NCBI GenBank assembly: GCA_031552195.1
Contig: JAVBMT010000023.1
Location: 1-64,000 of the forward strand
Direction of reading: 5' to 3'
DNA length: 64,000 nucleotides
DNA from: JAVBMP01 sp031552195
GTDB lineage: Bacteria; Desulfobacterota; Desulfovibrionia; Desulfovibrionales; Desulfovibrionaceae
Shown here piece by piece: positions 52,884-61,024 of the stretch (position 1 is its first letter; each line of letters starts with the position of its first letter). The notes beneath the pieces were generated by a model. It saw nothing but the letters and a program-made list of their open reading frames with translations, was not told the DNA's origin and ran no database searches. The position numbers and the translations under genes were made by a program.

Positions 52884-53688
52884 GGCATATATTCCATATG
52901 GCCGCCAGGCTTTGCAGCAACTCAGGAAGATCTGCGAGCTTAATGCTGTTCGGCCCGTCGCACAAGGCCCTGTCCGGATCGGGGTGGCATTCCAGGAAAA
53001 CTCCGTCCGCTCCGGCGGCGGCAGCGGCCCGGGCCAAAGCCGGAACGTAGCGCCGGTCTCCTCCGGAACAGGCGCCGAGTCCACCCGGCAACTGCACGGC
53101 GTGGGTGGCGTCCATAACCAACGGAACGCCTATCTCGCGCATCGCGCCGAAAGAACGCATGTCTACCACCAGGTTATTATAGCCGAATGTGGTTCCGCGC
53201 TCTGTGAGCATGACCTTGCTGTTTCCGGTGGAGCGTATCTTTTCCGCAACTCCGCCCATATCCCACGGGGCCATAAACTGCCCTTTCTTCACGTTTACGA
53301 TTGCGCCGCTTTCACCCGCCGCGAGCAGCAAGCTGGTCTGCCGGCAAAGAAAGGCCGGAATTTGCAGGATGTCCACAACCTTGGCCGCGTCCGCCACCTC
53401 TTCCGGCTCGTGGATATCCGTAACCAGAGGAAGGCCGGTGGCTTCGCGTATTTCAGCCAGCCATTCCAGCCCTTTTGCAAGGCCGGGTCCGCGAAAACCT
53501 TTTACGGAACTGCGGTTGGCTTTATCGTAGGAACTTTTGAACACGACGAAAAGCCCGGCTTTTTCCGCGGCCTCGCGCACGGCGAAGGCCGTTTCCATGG
53601 CAAGTTCCCGGCTTTCCAGAACGCACGGCCCGGCCAGAATAAAACGCCCGAGCCTCAACCGCTCATATAACTGGTCAGCTTCAAGCAT
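52870..53688 (-). CDS. kdsA: 3-deoxy-8-phosphooctulonate synthase
   Basis: KdsA condenses PEP with arabinose-5-phosphate to make Kdo-8-phosphate for the LPS inner core. The 272 residues show 'FILAGPCVLES', 'FKSSYDKANRSSVKGFRGPG', 'VTDIHEPEEV', 'FLCRQTSLL', 'NVKKGQFMAPWDM' and 'DATHAVQLPGG'. The ATG at 53688 lies three bases after the pyrG stop; a TTG directly before it is possible. It overlaps kdsC. Confidence 0.97.
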   Translation of the reverse strand: MLEADQLYERLRLGRFILAGPCVLESRELAMETAFAVREAAEKAGLFVVFKSSYDKANRSSVKGFRGPGLAKGLEWLAEIREATGLPLVTDIHEPEEVADAAKVVDILQIPAFLCRQTSLLLAAGESGAIVNVKKGQFMAPWDMGGVAEKIRSTGNSKVMLTERGTTFGYNNLVVDMRSFGAMREIGVPLVMDATHAVQLPGGLGACSGGDRRYVPALARAAAAAGADGVFLECHPDPDRALCDGPNSIKLADLPELLQSLAAIWNICHDKK

Positions 53689-53691
53689 CAA

Positions 53692-55332
53692 TTAACCCAA
53701 ACGCCTCTTTTTAGCCGCTTCGATAAAACCCTTGAAAAGCGGATGAGGGTTCATGGGGGTGGACTTGAATTCCGGGTGAAACTGGCAGGCCAGGAACCAT
53801 GGATGATCCGCAAGCTCTATAATTTCCGCCAGGGCTCCGTCAGGCGAAATACCGCTGAATATCAGTCCGGCCTTTTCAAGCGGTTCGCGATAGGCCATGT
53901 TAAATTCAAAACGATGGCGGTGCCTCTCGCTGATCTGGTCGGTTTGGTATATGGAGTGCGCCAGGCTGTTTTCAGACAGCACGCAAGGGTAAGCGCCAAG
54001 GCGCATGGTTCCGCCCTTGTCGCTGCAAACATCGCGTTGTTCCGTGCTTTGCTTGCGGTGGTCGTACCATTCCTTCATCAGGTAAATAACCTTGTCTTCG
54101 GCGAAAGAGTCGAATTCTTCCGAGTTGGCCTTGGAAAGACCGGCCACGCCGCGCGCGAATTCGATAACAGCACACTGCATGCCGAGGCATATGCCGAAGA
54201 AGGGAATCTTGTTTTCCCTGGCGTAGCGTATGCTGCGCACCTTGCCCTCTATTCCGCGCAGGCCGAAACCGCCAGGCACGAGAATGCCGTCAAGCCCGGC
54301 CAGCATGGCGTTCACGTTATCGGCGTTGATTTCTTCAGAATTCACATATCGCAGGTCAACCGTAACGCCGTTGGCTATGCCGCCGTGCTTCAGGGCTTCG
54401 TGCAGACTTTTGTAAGATTCTTTAAGATCGACGTATTTTCCTATTATGCCCACATGCACGGTGCCGTTGGTTTCCGAAGCGTCGTGCAGGAGTTTTTTCC
54501 AGGGGTCAAGGTTGGGGTTCTTGGCCGGAAGCTGCAGAGCGTTGGCAACGCGGTAATCGAGGCCTTCTTCGTGCAGCCGCAACGGAACCTCGTAAATATT
54601 GTCAACGTCAATGACGGAAAACACCGCATCCGGCTCAACGTCGCAGAACAGAGCGATTTTACGCTTGAGGTCCGCGCTGACGGCCACTTCGCAGCGGCAG
54701 AGTATTATGTCCGGCTGTATGCCGATGCTTCTCAGCTCTTTCACGCTATGCTGGGTGGGTTTTGTTTTGTGCTCTCCCGCCACGCGCAGGTAAGGAACGA
54801 GGGTCAGGTGGATATAAAGGCAGCGTTCACGCCCGAGGTCGCGTTTAAGCTGGCGTATGGCCTCAAGAAAAGGCTGGCTTTCGATGTCGCCCACGGTGCC
54901 GCCTATTTCAATCAGGGCCACGTCCGGGTCATCTTCCATCAGGCTGAGAATGCTGTTTTTAATTTCATCGGTTATATGCGGAATAACCTGCACGGTTCCG
55001 CCAAGGTAGTCTCCGCGCCTTTCCTTGCGGATGACGTTGTAATAAATGCTGCCCGAGGTGTAGTTGTTGCGCTGTGACATCGATTCTTCAATAAAGCGCT
55101 CGTAATGGCCCAGGTCAAGGTCGGTTTCCGCACCATCGTTGGTGACGTAAACCTCGCCGTGCTGGGTGGGGTTCATGGTGCCGGGGTCAACGTTGATGTA
55201 GGGGTCGAGCTTCTGTATCGTAACCTTCAGCCCCCTGGCTTTAAGCAGGGCGCCGAGAGACGCCGCCGCAAGCCCCTTGCCCAAAGAAGAAAGCACTCCG
55301 CCAGTGATGAAAATAAATTTGGTGTTCTTCAT
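53692..55332 (-). CDS. pyrG: CTP synthase
   Basis: PyrG aminates UTP to CTP with glutamine. The 546 residues have the N-terminal amidoligase ('FITGGVLSSLGKGLAAASLG', 'LDPYINVDPGTMNP') and a class I glutaminase domain with the nucleophile intact ('FFGICLGMQCAVIEF') and 'ACQFHPEFKS' near the end. The ATG at 55332 is chosen because the family begins there; the frame is open for 28 more codons upstream without homology. It heads the kdsA-kdsC-lptCAB operon. Confidence 0.97.
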   Translation of the reverse strand: MKNTKFIFITGGVLSSLGKGLAAASLGALLKARGLKVTIQKLDPYINVDPGTMNPTQHGEVYVTNDGAETDLDLGHYERFIEESMSQRNNYTSGSIYYNVIRKERRGDYLGGTVQVIPHITDEIKNSILSLMEDDPDVALIEIGGTVGDIESQPFLEAIRQLKRDLGRERCLYIHLTLVPYLRVAGEHKTKPTQHSVKELRSIGIQPDIILCRCEVAVSADLKRKIALFCDVEPDAVFSVIDVDNIYEVPLRLHEEGLDYRVANALQLPAKNPNLDPWKKLLHDASETNGTVHVGIIGKYVDLKESYKSLHEALKHGGIANGVTVDLRYVNSEEINADNVNAMLAGLDGILVPGGFGLRGIEGKVRSIRYARENKIPFFGICLGMQCAVIEFARGVAGLSKANSEEFDSFAEDKVIYLMKEWYDHRKQSTEQRDVCSDKGGTMRLGAYPCVLSENSLAHSIYQTDQISERHRHRFEFNMAYREPLEKAGLIFSGISPDGALAEIIELADHPWFLACQFHPEFKSTPMNPHPLFKGFIEAAKKRRLG

Positions 55333-55592
55333 GCAACCATTCTGCCTGATTTTTTTATAGATGCTTAAGTTTAAAAGGTTCAACCGAGACGCAGGCCGTT
55401 GATTATGCCTGCGCATATTTGCAGGAGTTTAATGAAGCAGCGCACTCAAGTAAAGCGAAATATTATGAATTTGGCGTTTTCCGGATAGAACGTTTCAAAT
55501 TTGACGCCGCCGGGCGAGTTGGCGCTTTAATCTTGACATCAACAGCATTTCGCGCCACAAAGGAAAAGTGACGAAACCGCAGGAGAAAGCGC

Positions 55593-55865
55593 ATGAAATA
55601 CCTTATTTTACAAGACTTTGCCGGGCGTCCGGCGCCTTTCATCTTTCCGGCCCGCGTGAACCATGCGGACATGCGCGAGCAGCTTCCTTACGTCAAGGTA
55701 ATTTCCGCCGGCAGCATAAAATTGCAAGACGGAATTTTTGTCTGCTCCCCCGCCGATACCGGGCTGGAGGTTCCTTTTCATGAAGAGGACGTTGAAATCA
55801 TAAACAAAGCGTTCAGCGCAAACGAGGGCAATCCGGAAAATGCCTATTGCGGTGAAGGAAACTGA
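55593..55865 (+). CDS. hypothetical protein upstream of cbiA
   Basis: A 90-residue soluble protein. It begins 'MKYLILQDFAGRPAPFIFP' and has a beta-rich middle ('VKVISAGSIKLQDGIFVC'), reminiscent of small conserved proteins in this bacterial group, but I recognise no domain. AGGAG lies seven bases before the ATG. Its stop is three bases before the cbiA start, so the two are co-translated and it may assist cobalamin synthesis, by context only. Confidence 0.65.
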   Translation: MKYLILQDFAGRPAPFIFPARVNHADMREQLPYVKVISAGSIKLQDGIFVCSPADTGLEVPFHEEDVEIINKAFSANEGNPENAYCGEGN

Positions 55866-55867
55866 CT

Positions 55868-57334
55868 TTGCCTGAAAACTCCAACGCTACGGATAAAAAC
55901 CCTGCAAGCGTTTCCTCCGGAAATTCCGGCCAAAACCCTTCATTTATGCGCGGTTCATCACCGCTCGGCCTGCTGGTTGGCGCCCCGGCCAGCGGCAGCG
56001 GCAAAACCCTCCTCTGCCTGGCTCTTTCCGCCGCCTTGTCCAGGCGCGGCCTTAAAACTCAACCATTTAAGATCGGGCCGGACACCATAGACGCCGGGCT
56101 GCACCAGGCCCTTTCCGGCCACCCCTGCCTCAACCTTGACGGCTGGTTGTACAGCCCGGAAACAAACCGGGAAATTTTCCGCAACGCCGCACTTACCCCT
56201 ACCCCGGCTGATTTTCTGCTGGTTGAGGGCGTTATGGGCCTTTTTGACGGCGCCTCAACCGGGCGGCGGCCCTATATCGACACTTCTTCAAGCGCCTGGG
56301 CGGCCAAGCTGCTCGGCCTTCCCGTTCTGCTTGTGGTCAACGCCAAAGCGCAGGGCCGAACCCTGGCGGCCTGGCTGAAAGGCCTTCTGGCCTTTGACCC
56401 TGAACTTTCCTTCGCCGGCGTAATCTTCAACGGCGTGAGCAGTTTGCAGCATAAAAGCCTGCTTGGCGACATTATGGCGGAACATTGCCCCGGCCTGCCC
56501 ATATGGGGTTTTCTGCCGCACAAGCCAGACCTGCATATTCCGGAACGCCATCTGGGGCTCGTAACGGCCGAGGAAGGCGCTTTAAGCTTGAAATTCAAGG
56601 CCGAACTGGCCGACTTTATCGAAAGCAACGTTGATATCGCTTCCCTGCTGGCCTCTTTGCCGGCAACAGCCCTGCCCGCCTCGCCCGGCGCGCGCGTGGG
56701 GCGAAAAGCAGGAATACGCCTGGGCGTCGCGCGCGATGCGGCTTTTTCTTTCATTTGCCAGGAAAACTTAAGGCTTCTGCATACGGCCGGAGCTGAAATC
56801 GTATATTTCTCGCCGCTGGCGGCAAGCGAACTTCCGGGCGATATCGACGCCCTGTATCTTCCGGGCGGTTACCCGGAACTATATGCCGCGCGCCTGGCGG
56901 AAAATTCCGCCTTGCGCGGTTCCATCAGGAAATTTCACGCCGAAGGCCGTAAAATATGGGCTGAAGGCGGAGGGTTCCTTTACCTTGGCGAAACCCTGAC
57001 GGACATGAACGGGCAAAGCTTTCCCATGTGCGGCCTTATCGAGGTAAGCGCATATATGGCTAAACGCATGCAATCCATGGGTTACCGCCAGATCGTCATG
57101 CATGCGCCAAGCCTTTTCGGGGCGGAAGGCTGCACATTGCGCGGCCACGAATTTCATTATTCCGCCTTGAACGCCCCAACTCCTCCCTGCCCGCCATTCA
57201 CGCTCACCAACAGCCGGGAACAGACCCTGGACGCGTTCATCCGGGCGGATGAGAACATCTTCGCCTCTTACCTTCAACTGCACCTCGGCTCGTGCCCGGG
57301 CGCGGCTGACCACTTTGTTAAAGCATCACTTTAA
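55868..57334 (+). CDS. cbiA: cobyrinate a,c-diamide synthase with altered glutaminase Cys
   Basis: CbiA amidates the a and c side chains of cobyrinic acid. The 488 residues have the P-loop 'VGAPASGSGKTLLCLALS', 'PFKIGPDTIDAGLH' and 'EGVMGLFDG'. A C-terminal glutaminase domain ('YLPGGYPELYA') retains the His in 'GHEFHYS'. Where the catalytic Cys is expected ('AECGG'), this protein has Gly367 ('WAEGGGFLYLGE', codon GGC at 56966-56968). Glutamine hydrolysis is thus doubtful and ammonia may be used instead. Start is TTG at 55868 after GAAGGAA. Confidence 0.94.
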   Translation: MPENSNATDKNPASVSSGNSGQNPSFMRGSSPLGLLVGAPASGSGKTLLCLALSAALSRRGLKTQPFKIGPDTIDAGLHQALSGHPCLNLDGWLYSPETNREIFRNAALTPTPADFLLVEGVMGLFDGASTGRRPYIDTSSSAWAAKLLGLPVLLVVNAKAQGRTLAAWLKGLLAFDPELSFAGVIFNGVSSLQHKSLLGDIMAEHCPGLPIWGFLPHKPDLHIPERHLGLVTAEEGALSLKFKAELADFIESNVDIASLLASLPATALPASPGARVGRKAGIRLGVARDAAFSFICQENLRLLHTAGAEIVYFSPLAASELPGDIDALYLPGGYPELYAARLAENSALRGSIRKFHAEGRKIWAEGGGFLYLGETLTDMNGQSFPMCGLIEVSAYMAKRMQSMGYRQIVMHAPSLFGAEGCTLRGHEFHYSALNAPTPPCPPFTLTNSREQTLDAFIRADENIFASYLQLHLGSCPGAADHFVKASL

Positions 57335-57353
57335 ACCACAAACAAAGACTCAT

Positions 57354-58028
57354 ATGCCGGTAAAATTGCAGCAAACTGTTCTTCCGCAAGAAATCGAGCG
57401 CCTCTCGTTTGAGATAATCGAACGGGAACTCGGCCCGAATCTGCCGTTTCAAGGCGAAGCCTGGGAAATCGCCCGCCGCCTGGTGCACACCAGCGCTGAC
57501 TACTCCCTGCTGCCTGACCTCGTCTTGCCGCCGGAGGCCATAGAATCTGGAGTCCGGGCCATTCTGGCCGGAACCGTCGTGCTTACCGATACGGAAATGG
57601 CGAGATCCGGAATGCCGCCGCGGCGGCTCGCGCCATTCGGGGTTCGGGTGCAGTGCATGCACTCTTTGCCAGGCGTGGCCGAGCAAGCCAGGCAACGCGG
57701 CATCACCAGGGCCAAGGCCGGAATTGAAGCCGCGCGCGGCATGCTGCCGGGGGCCATAGTCGCCCTGGGGAACGCGCCCACCGCACTGTTGGCTGTTCTG
57801 GACTATTTGCGCGAAGGCAATACTCCACCGGCCCTTATTATCGCCATGCCGGTGGGCTTTGTGAACGCGGCGGAGTCAAAGGAACTTCTGCTTGCCGGGG
57901 ATCACGGCGCTCCGGCCCTGGTTTTACGCGGGCGGCGCGGCGGCTCGCCTCTGGTTGCGGCGGCTGTGAACGCCCTGGCGGAAATCGCCCTGCGCCGCGC
58001 GGAAAAAAGCAGCCTGGGCCAAGGGTAA
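57354..58028 (+). CDS. cbiC: cobalt-precorrin-8 methylmutase
   Basis: CbiC moves the C-11 methyl to C-12, giving cobyrinic acid, the substrate of the CbiA encoded just before it. The 224 residues have the catalytic His in 'RRLVHTSADYSLLPDLVL', then 'VLTDTEMARSGMP', 'IVALGNAPTALLAVLDYL' and 'IAMPVGFVNAAESKELLL'. The ATG at 57354 is 20 bases after cbiA. There is little ribosome-binding sequence. Confidence 0.95.
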   Translation: MPVKLQQTVLPQEIERLSFEIIERELGPNLPFQGEAWEIARRLVHTSADYSLLPDLVLPPEAIESGVRAILAGTVVLTDTEMARSGMPPRRLAPFGVRVQCMHSLPGVAEQARQRGITRAKAGIEAARGMLPGAIVALGNAPTALLAVLDYLREGNTPPALIIAMPVGFVNAAESKELLLAGDHGAPALVLRGRRGGSPLVAAAVNALAEIALRRAEKSSLGQG

Positions 58029-58031
58029 CGC

Positions 58032-59276
58032 ATGCCGGACAAGCAAGTTTCTATAATTATTCCGCTGTATAACCGCTACGAACTGACCCGCGCCTGCCTC
58101 CTCGGCCTGAAAGAATGCGCTCCGGGCGACCTTGATCGCTTTGACTACGAAATAATAGCGGTGGATAACGCCTCAAGCGACGCGACGCCGGAAGAACTTC
58201 CCCTGCTCGGCGCAAACCTTTTCGGCGCGCGCTTCACCATGCTGCGCCACCCGGAAAACAAGAATTTTTCCGGAGCCTGCAATGCCGGGGCGGCAAAGGC
58301 GCGTGGGGAAAAAATCTTTCTTCTGAACAACGACACCTTAGCCTCGCCCAGGTGGTTCGTTCCGCTCTGGGAAGCCATGGCGCGCGATGAAACCCTCGGT
58401 GCGGCCGGCCCCCTGCTTATTTATCCGGACAAGCGCGTGCAGCACCTCGGAATAGGCTTTCAGGTTGGCGGCATCAAGCACCTTTATCAATACCTGCCGT
58501 CATCACACCGGGTTGCGGCCCGCAGGCGCGAAAATCTTCAGGGCATAACCGCCGCGGCCATGCTGGTCGACAAAAAACTGTTCTTCGACTGCGGCGGTTT
58601 TTATGAAGGGTATCGCAACGGCTTTGAAGACGTGGAGCTTTGCCTGCGCATACGCGAACGGAACAGACGGATGCTTTGCGTTCCGGAAAGCGTTATAACG
58701 CACCTTGAAAGCCAGACGCCGGGGCGAAACGAGCACGAAGCCCATAATGCCGCGCTGTGCGTTGAAAGGACCAACCACCTGTTCAAGCCCGACACGCACA
58801 TTTTTGCCCTTGAAGACGGCTACGCGGTGCGGCTTTCAGACAGCCTGGCCACCTTCATAGAACTTATGGAGAAAGATAAAACCGAGCTTGCCCCCCTGCT
58901 GGAACGCCCCTCGGAAGAAACCTGGCGCGCCTTGCTGCGCGAACCGCTCTGGCCTGAAGCCTATGACCCGGTTTGCGCCTGGCTGGAGCGCATGGGCGAC
59001 CTTGACGAAGCCATGCGCCTGCGCTTTCTTGAAGGGCGTTTTTATCCGAACGTGCACGGGCTGCAAGCATGGGCCAGGCTTGCCACCCTGAAGAAAGACA
59101 AGGAAACCGCGCAGCATGCCGCCGGGTCGGCGCGCTTTGTGGCCGATAAAGAATCCAACCGCCCCCTTATGCTGAAAACCGCGAAAAAACGCCTTTATCA
59201 GGCCATGGAAAATAAAGACGAACTACTGGAAAATATATTGCGGGAATGGTTTGCCCGGCGCGGCCTCCAAATTTGA
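58032..59276 (+). CDS. family 2 glycosyltransferase
   Basis: A 414-residue GT2-type glycosyltransferase. The GT-A domain starts 'VSIIIPLYNRYELTRACLLG' and has 'IIAVDNASSDATPEEL', the DxD-like 'IFLLNNDTLASPRWF', and 'CGGFYEGYRNGFEDVELCLR'. The C-terminal 150 residues are helical and TPR-like. There is no membrane segment. It lies three bases after cbiC but its function points to surface polysaccharide; the donor and acceptor are unknown. Confidence 0.88.
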   Translation: MPDKQVSIIIPLYNRYELTRACLLGLKECAPGDLDRFDYEIIAVDNASSDATPEELPLLGANLFGARFTMLRHPENKNFSGACNAGAAKARGEKIFLLNNDTLASPRWFVPLWEAMARDETLGAAGPLLIYPDKRVQHLGIGFQVGGIKHLYQYLPSSHRVAARRRENLQGITAAAMLVDKKLFFDCGGFYEGYRNGFEDVELCLRIRERNRRMLCVPESVITHLESQTPGRNEHEAHNAALCVERTNHLFKPDTHIFALEDGYAVRLSDSLATFIELMEKDKTELAPLLERPSEETWRALLREPLWPEAYDPVCAWLERMGDLDEAMRLRFLEGRFYPNVHGLQAWARLATLKKDKETAQHAAGSARFVADKESNRPLMLKTAKKRLYQAMENKDELLENILREWFARRGLQI

Positions 59277-59419
59277 AAGTCCCGCCGTCCTTTGCGGCGC
59301 TCCGCTTGATAAATTTCCCTGAAAGATTTTCGGAATATTTTTCAAAAAAGCTTGACCGCAACGGCCATTTAAGTTAGTCACTCTTTCTCGACGCGATTGT
59401 TTTTACAAGCAACGCCGAA

Positions 59420-59495
59420 GGGTCGTTAACTCAGCAGGTAGAGTATCTCCCTTTTAAGGAGAGAGTCGAAGGTTCGAATCCTTCACGACCCACCA
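59420..59495 (+). tRNA. tRNA-Lys (UUU)
   Basis: A 76-base tRNA with CCA encoded. The acceptor arm GGGTCGT (59420-59426) pairs with ACGACCC (59485-59491). The anticodon loop is CTTTTAA with anticodon TTT, and the T arm has GGTTCGAATCC. TTGACC at 59352-59357 may be its -35 box. The 3' end is the attachment site of the element that follows. Confidence 0.96.
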
Positions 59496-59497
59496 AA
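59483..59497 (+). repeat. left attachment repeat (attL)
   Basis: TCACGACCCACCAAA, which includes the tRNA-Lys 3' end and CCA, recurs exactly at 62664-62678. Site-specific integrases recombine at tRNA 3' ends and leave such direct repeats. Confidence 0.8.
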
Positions 59498-59547
59498 TTT
59501 ACAGGCCGCACGTCTGTTATGTGCCAATTGATGTGCTAAATGGTTTT

Positions 59548-59592
59548 AGTCCTCTCCAAAGGTTGTACTTTGGAGAGGACTTCTTTTTTGGC
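59548..59592 (+). terminator. terminator downstream of tRNA-Lys
   Basis: A perfect 14-bp stem (59548-59561 with 59568-59581, 6-base loop) followed by TTCTTTTTT. It lies 52 bases after the tRNA, inside the element, and would end tRNA-Lys transcription now. Confidence 0.9.
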
Positions 59593-59615
59593 GAAAGCCA
59601 AGTCTCGGGTGTAAG

Positions 59616-59735
59616 TTTGGACTCCGAGCACTTAATATACAGAGTTGTTGTAAGCGGGTTTTTGTGGCGCGGAATGATCTGGATAGTCGCTATATCCAGG
59701 CCTGCCCGCGCCAGGATTGAAGTCGAAGGTGACAT
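59616..59735 (-). pseudogene. tyrosine recombinase (integrase) C-terminal scrap
   Basis: On minus, about 40 codons read 'ILARAGLDIATIQIIPRHKN' and then 'PLTTTLYIKCSESKL'. This matches the integrase box with the catalytic His region ('aG-di--vq--lgHk') and the TT-x-x-Y tyrosine. Everything upstream of the box is lost, and the frame then runs through the terminator hairpin without homology. Position next to the tRNA and orientation towards it fit a former island integrase. Confidence 0.75.
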
Positions 59736-59740
59736 ATAGC

Positions 59741-59998
59741 GTGAAGACCGAAGGCGTCATCTAGGCCTTTACCGGCTGCTGCGACGAACACGATTTATTC
59801 TACGAACAGGGCGGAACCTGGCGCGACAGGGCCTTCGCGGATAAAATTTTGCGGGAATGCATTGCCGAAAACCTGAAAAAGCGCGGGCGCTCAAGGTGGG
59901 TGAGGCTGCATGTGCCGTGGTGCTTTTGGGCGGGGGTAAGGCTGGGGGGATGGGTGTTTTGGGTTAATCAGGTTTGGCAAAATCCCTTTCAACAATAA
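59741..59998 (+). pseudogene. phage phospholipase A2-like protein, interrupted
   Basis: Reading plus, the frame gives 'VKTEGVI', a stop (TAG at 59762-59764), then 'AFTGCCDEHDLFYEQGG' and 'RDRAFADKILRECIAENL', ending in TAA at 59996-59998. The 'CC-EHD--Y--GG' motif is the phospholipase A2 calcium/His-Asp active site as found in small prophage proteins. The in-frame stop and lack of a proper start mark it as a remnant. Its end overlaps the convergent AlgJ-like gene by 35 bases. Confidence 0.7.
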
Positions 59999-61016
59999 CC
60001 CAAAGCATCATATCCGGCTTGGGAAGTTGAGAGGACATCGCCGTTTCAAATTCACCATGCTTGAAAAATCTGACTTCTTTAAACATAGCTGTGATATACG
60101 GTCTGAGTGCTCCGGCAAATGAGTCTCCGAATACCCATGCGGTCTTTCTACTGACAGCATGGGTATTAGTTATCAGGCCGTCTTGTTCATGCAAGGATGG
60201 GGCAACGCTCCATTGCAATATGAAATTGTCTCCAGCAGACAGGGGAAAGCTTTTATATCCCCCGATATCGGCTAGGTCGCCTAGATAGGCCGGAGCTTCG
60301 TCAAAGGTCAGAGGCGGCAGCGCGGGAAGCCCGGCCAGCTCTCTAAAGCCCTCAAAAGCTTCATGGGATCCGCGGGCATTCCAATGAGTATCTGTTCTGT
60401 GATAAAGAATATAGCCGGCTTTTGCCTTGATAAGTCGGTTCGTCGGATCATAAACGTTGACGCCCGATCCGCTCAAAGAATCAAGCAAAGGAGAAATAAA
60501 ACGCCGTTGGGCCGGAGCCACCACCGGCGGCAGATATTCAGGGTAGATGCTGGATTTATTCGGTCCGATGAATATGAAAAACTCCGTTCCGCATTCTTCC
60601 GCCGCATCACGAACCTTTCTGTATTTTTCAGTTTGCCGCTTCAGAGCTTTTCCAGATAGGACAATCCTGCCTTGGAGTTTATCCACGCAACGTCCATAGC
60701 TGTTTCCGAGAAATAGCCAGTTGTTTTTTCCTCGGTAGCATTTGTCCATATTCAGGCTGTCGCCTCCTACTTCATGCAGCGCCATGGATAACCCCATCAT
60801 AGGGGAACGCAAAGGGAAATGATCAATAAAAAAGGCGTCAACACCTTGAAAAAAACTTTTGATATAACGTGAGCGAAGTTTGGACGGCATCTCCGGAAAG
60901 GCGGCAATTTGCCTGCGTTCGCTATGTAAATTACCCATATCCGGAGCGACAAAGGCAGCAATGGGAACAACAAACAAAAGCGCGGCTAATATGCAGGATA
61001 TAGAAAATTTCTTCAT
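59964..61016 (-). CDS. AlgJ/AlgX-like SGNH acetyltransferase
   Basis: A 350-residue protein with an N-terminal signal or anchor ('ISCILAALLFVVPIAAFVA'). Its ALGX/SGNH hydrolase domain has 'YRGKNNWLFLGNSYGR', the Asp-His pair in 'YHRTDTHWNARGSHEAF', and the catalytic Ser in 'TAWVFGDSFAGALRPY'. It would act in the periplasm, moving acetyl groups to a polysaccharide with the MBOAT protein encoded eight bases upstream. The polysaccharide is unknown and no alginate genes are near. It is intact cargo of the tRNA-Lys element. Confidence 0.88.
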   Translation of the reverse strand: MKKFSISCILAALLFVVPIAAFVAPDMGNLHSERRQIAAFPEMPSKLRSRYIKSFFQGVDAFFIDHFPLRSPMMGLSMALHEVGGDSLNMDKCYRGKNNWLFLGNSYGRCVDKLQGRIVLSGKALKRQTEKYRKVRDAAEECGTEFFIFIGPNKSSIYPEYLPPVVAPAQRRFISPLLDSLSGSGVNVYDPTNRLIKAKAGYILYHRTDTHWNARGSHEAFEGFRELAGLPALPPLTFDEAPAYLGDLADIGGYKSFPLSAGDNFILQWSVAPSLHEQDGLITNTHAVSRKTAWVFGDSFAGALRPYITAMFKEVRFFKHGEFETAMSSQLPKPDMMLWVIVERDFAKPD

Positions 61017-61024
61017 ACTGCTGC

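Noticed and set aside
53743..55077. A 444-codon open frame on plus, opposite pyrG
   Set aside because: pyrG on minus has full family motifs; the opposite frame has no recognisable domain and mirrors its codon pattern.
55432..55488. An 18-codon plus-strand ORF after AGGAG between pyrG and 55593
   Set aside because: It is very short, with no hydrophobic or conserved pattern visible; likely chance.
59517..59615. The distal part of the 72-codon integrase-like frame
   Set aside because: Homology stops at about 59616; the rest reads through a terminator stem and is not integrase.
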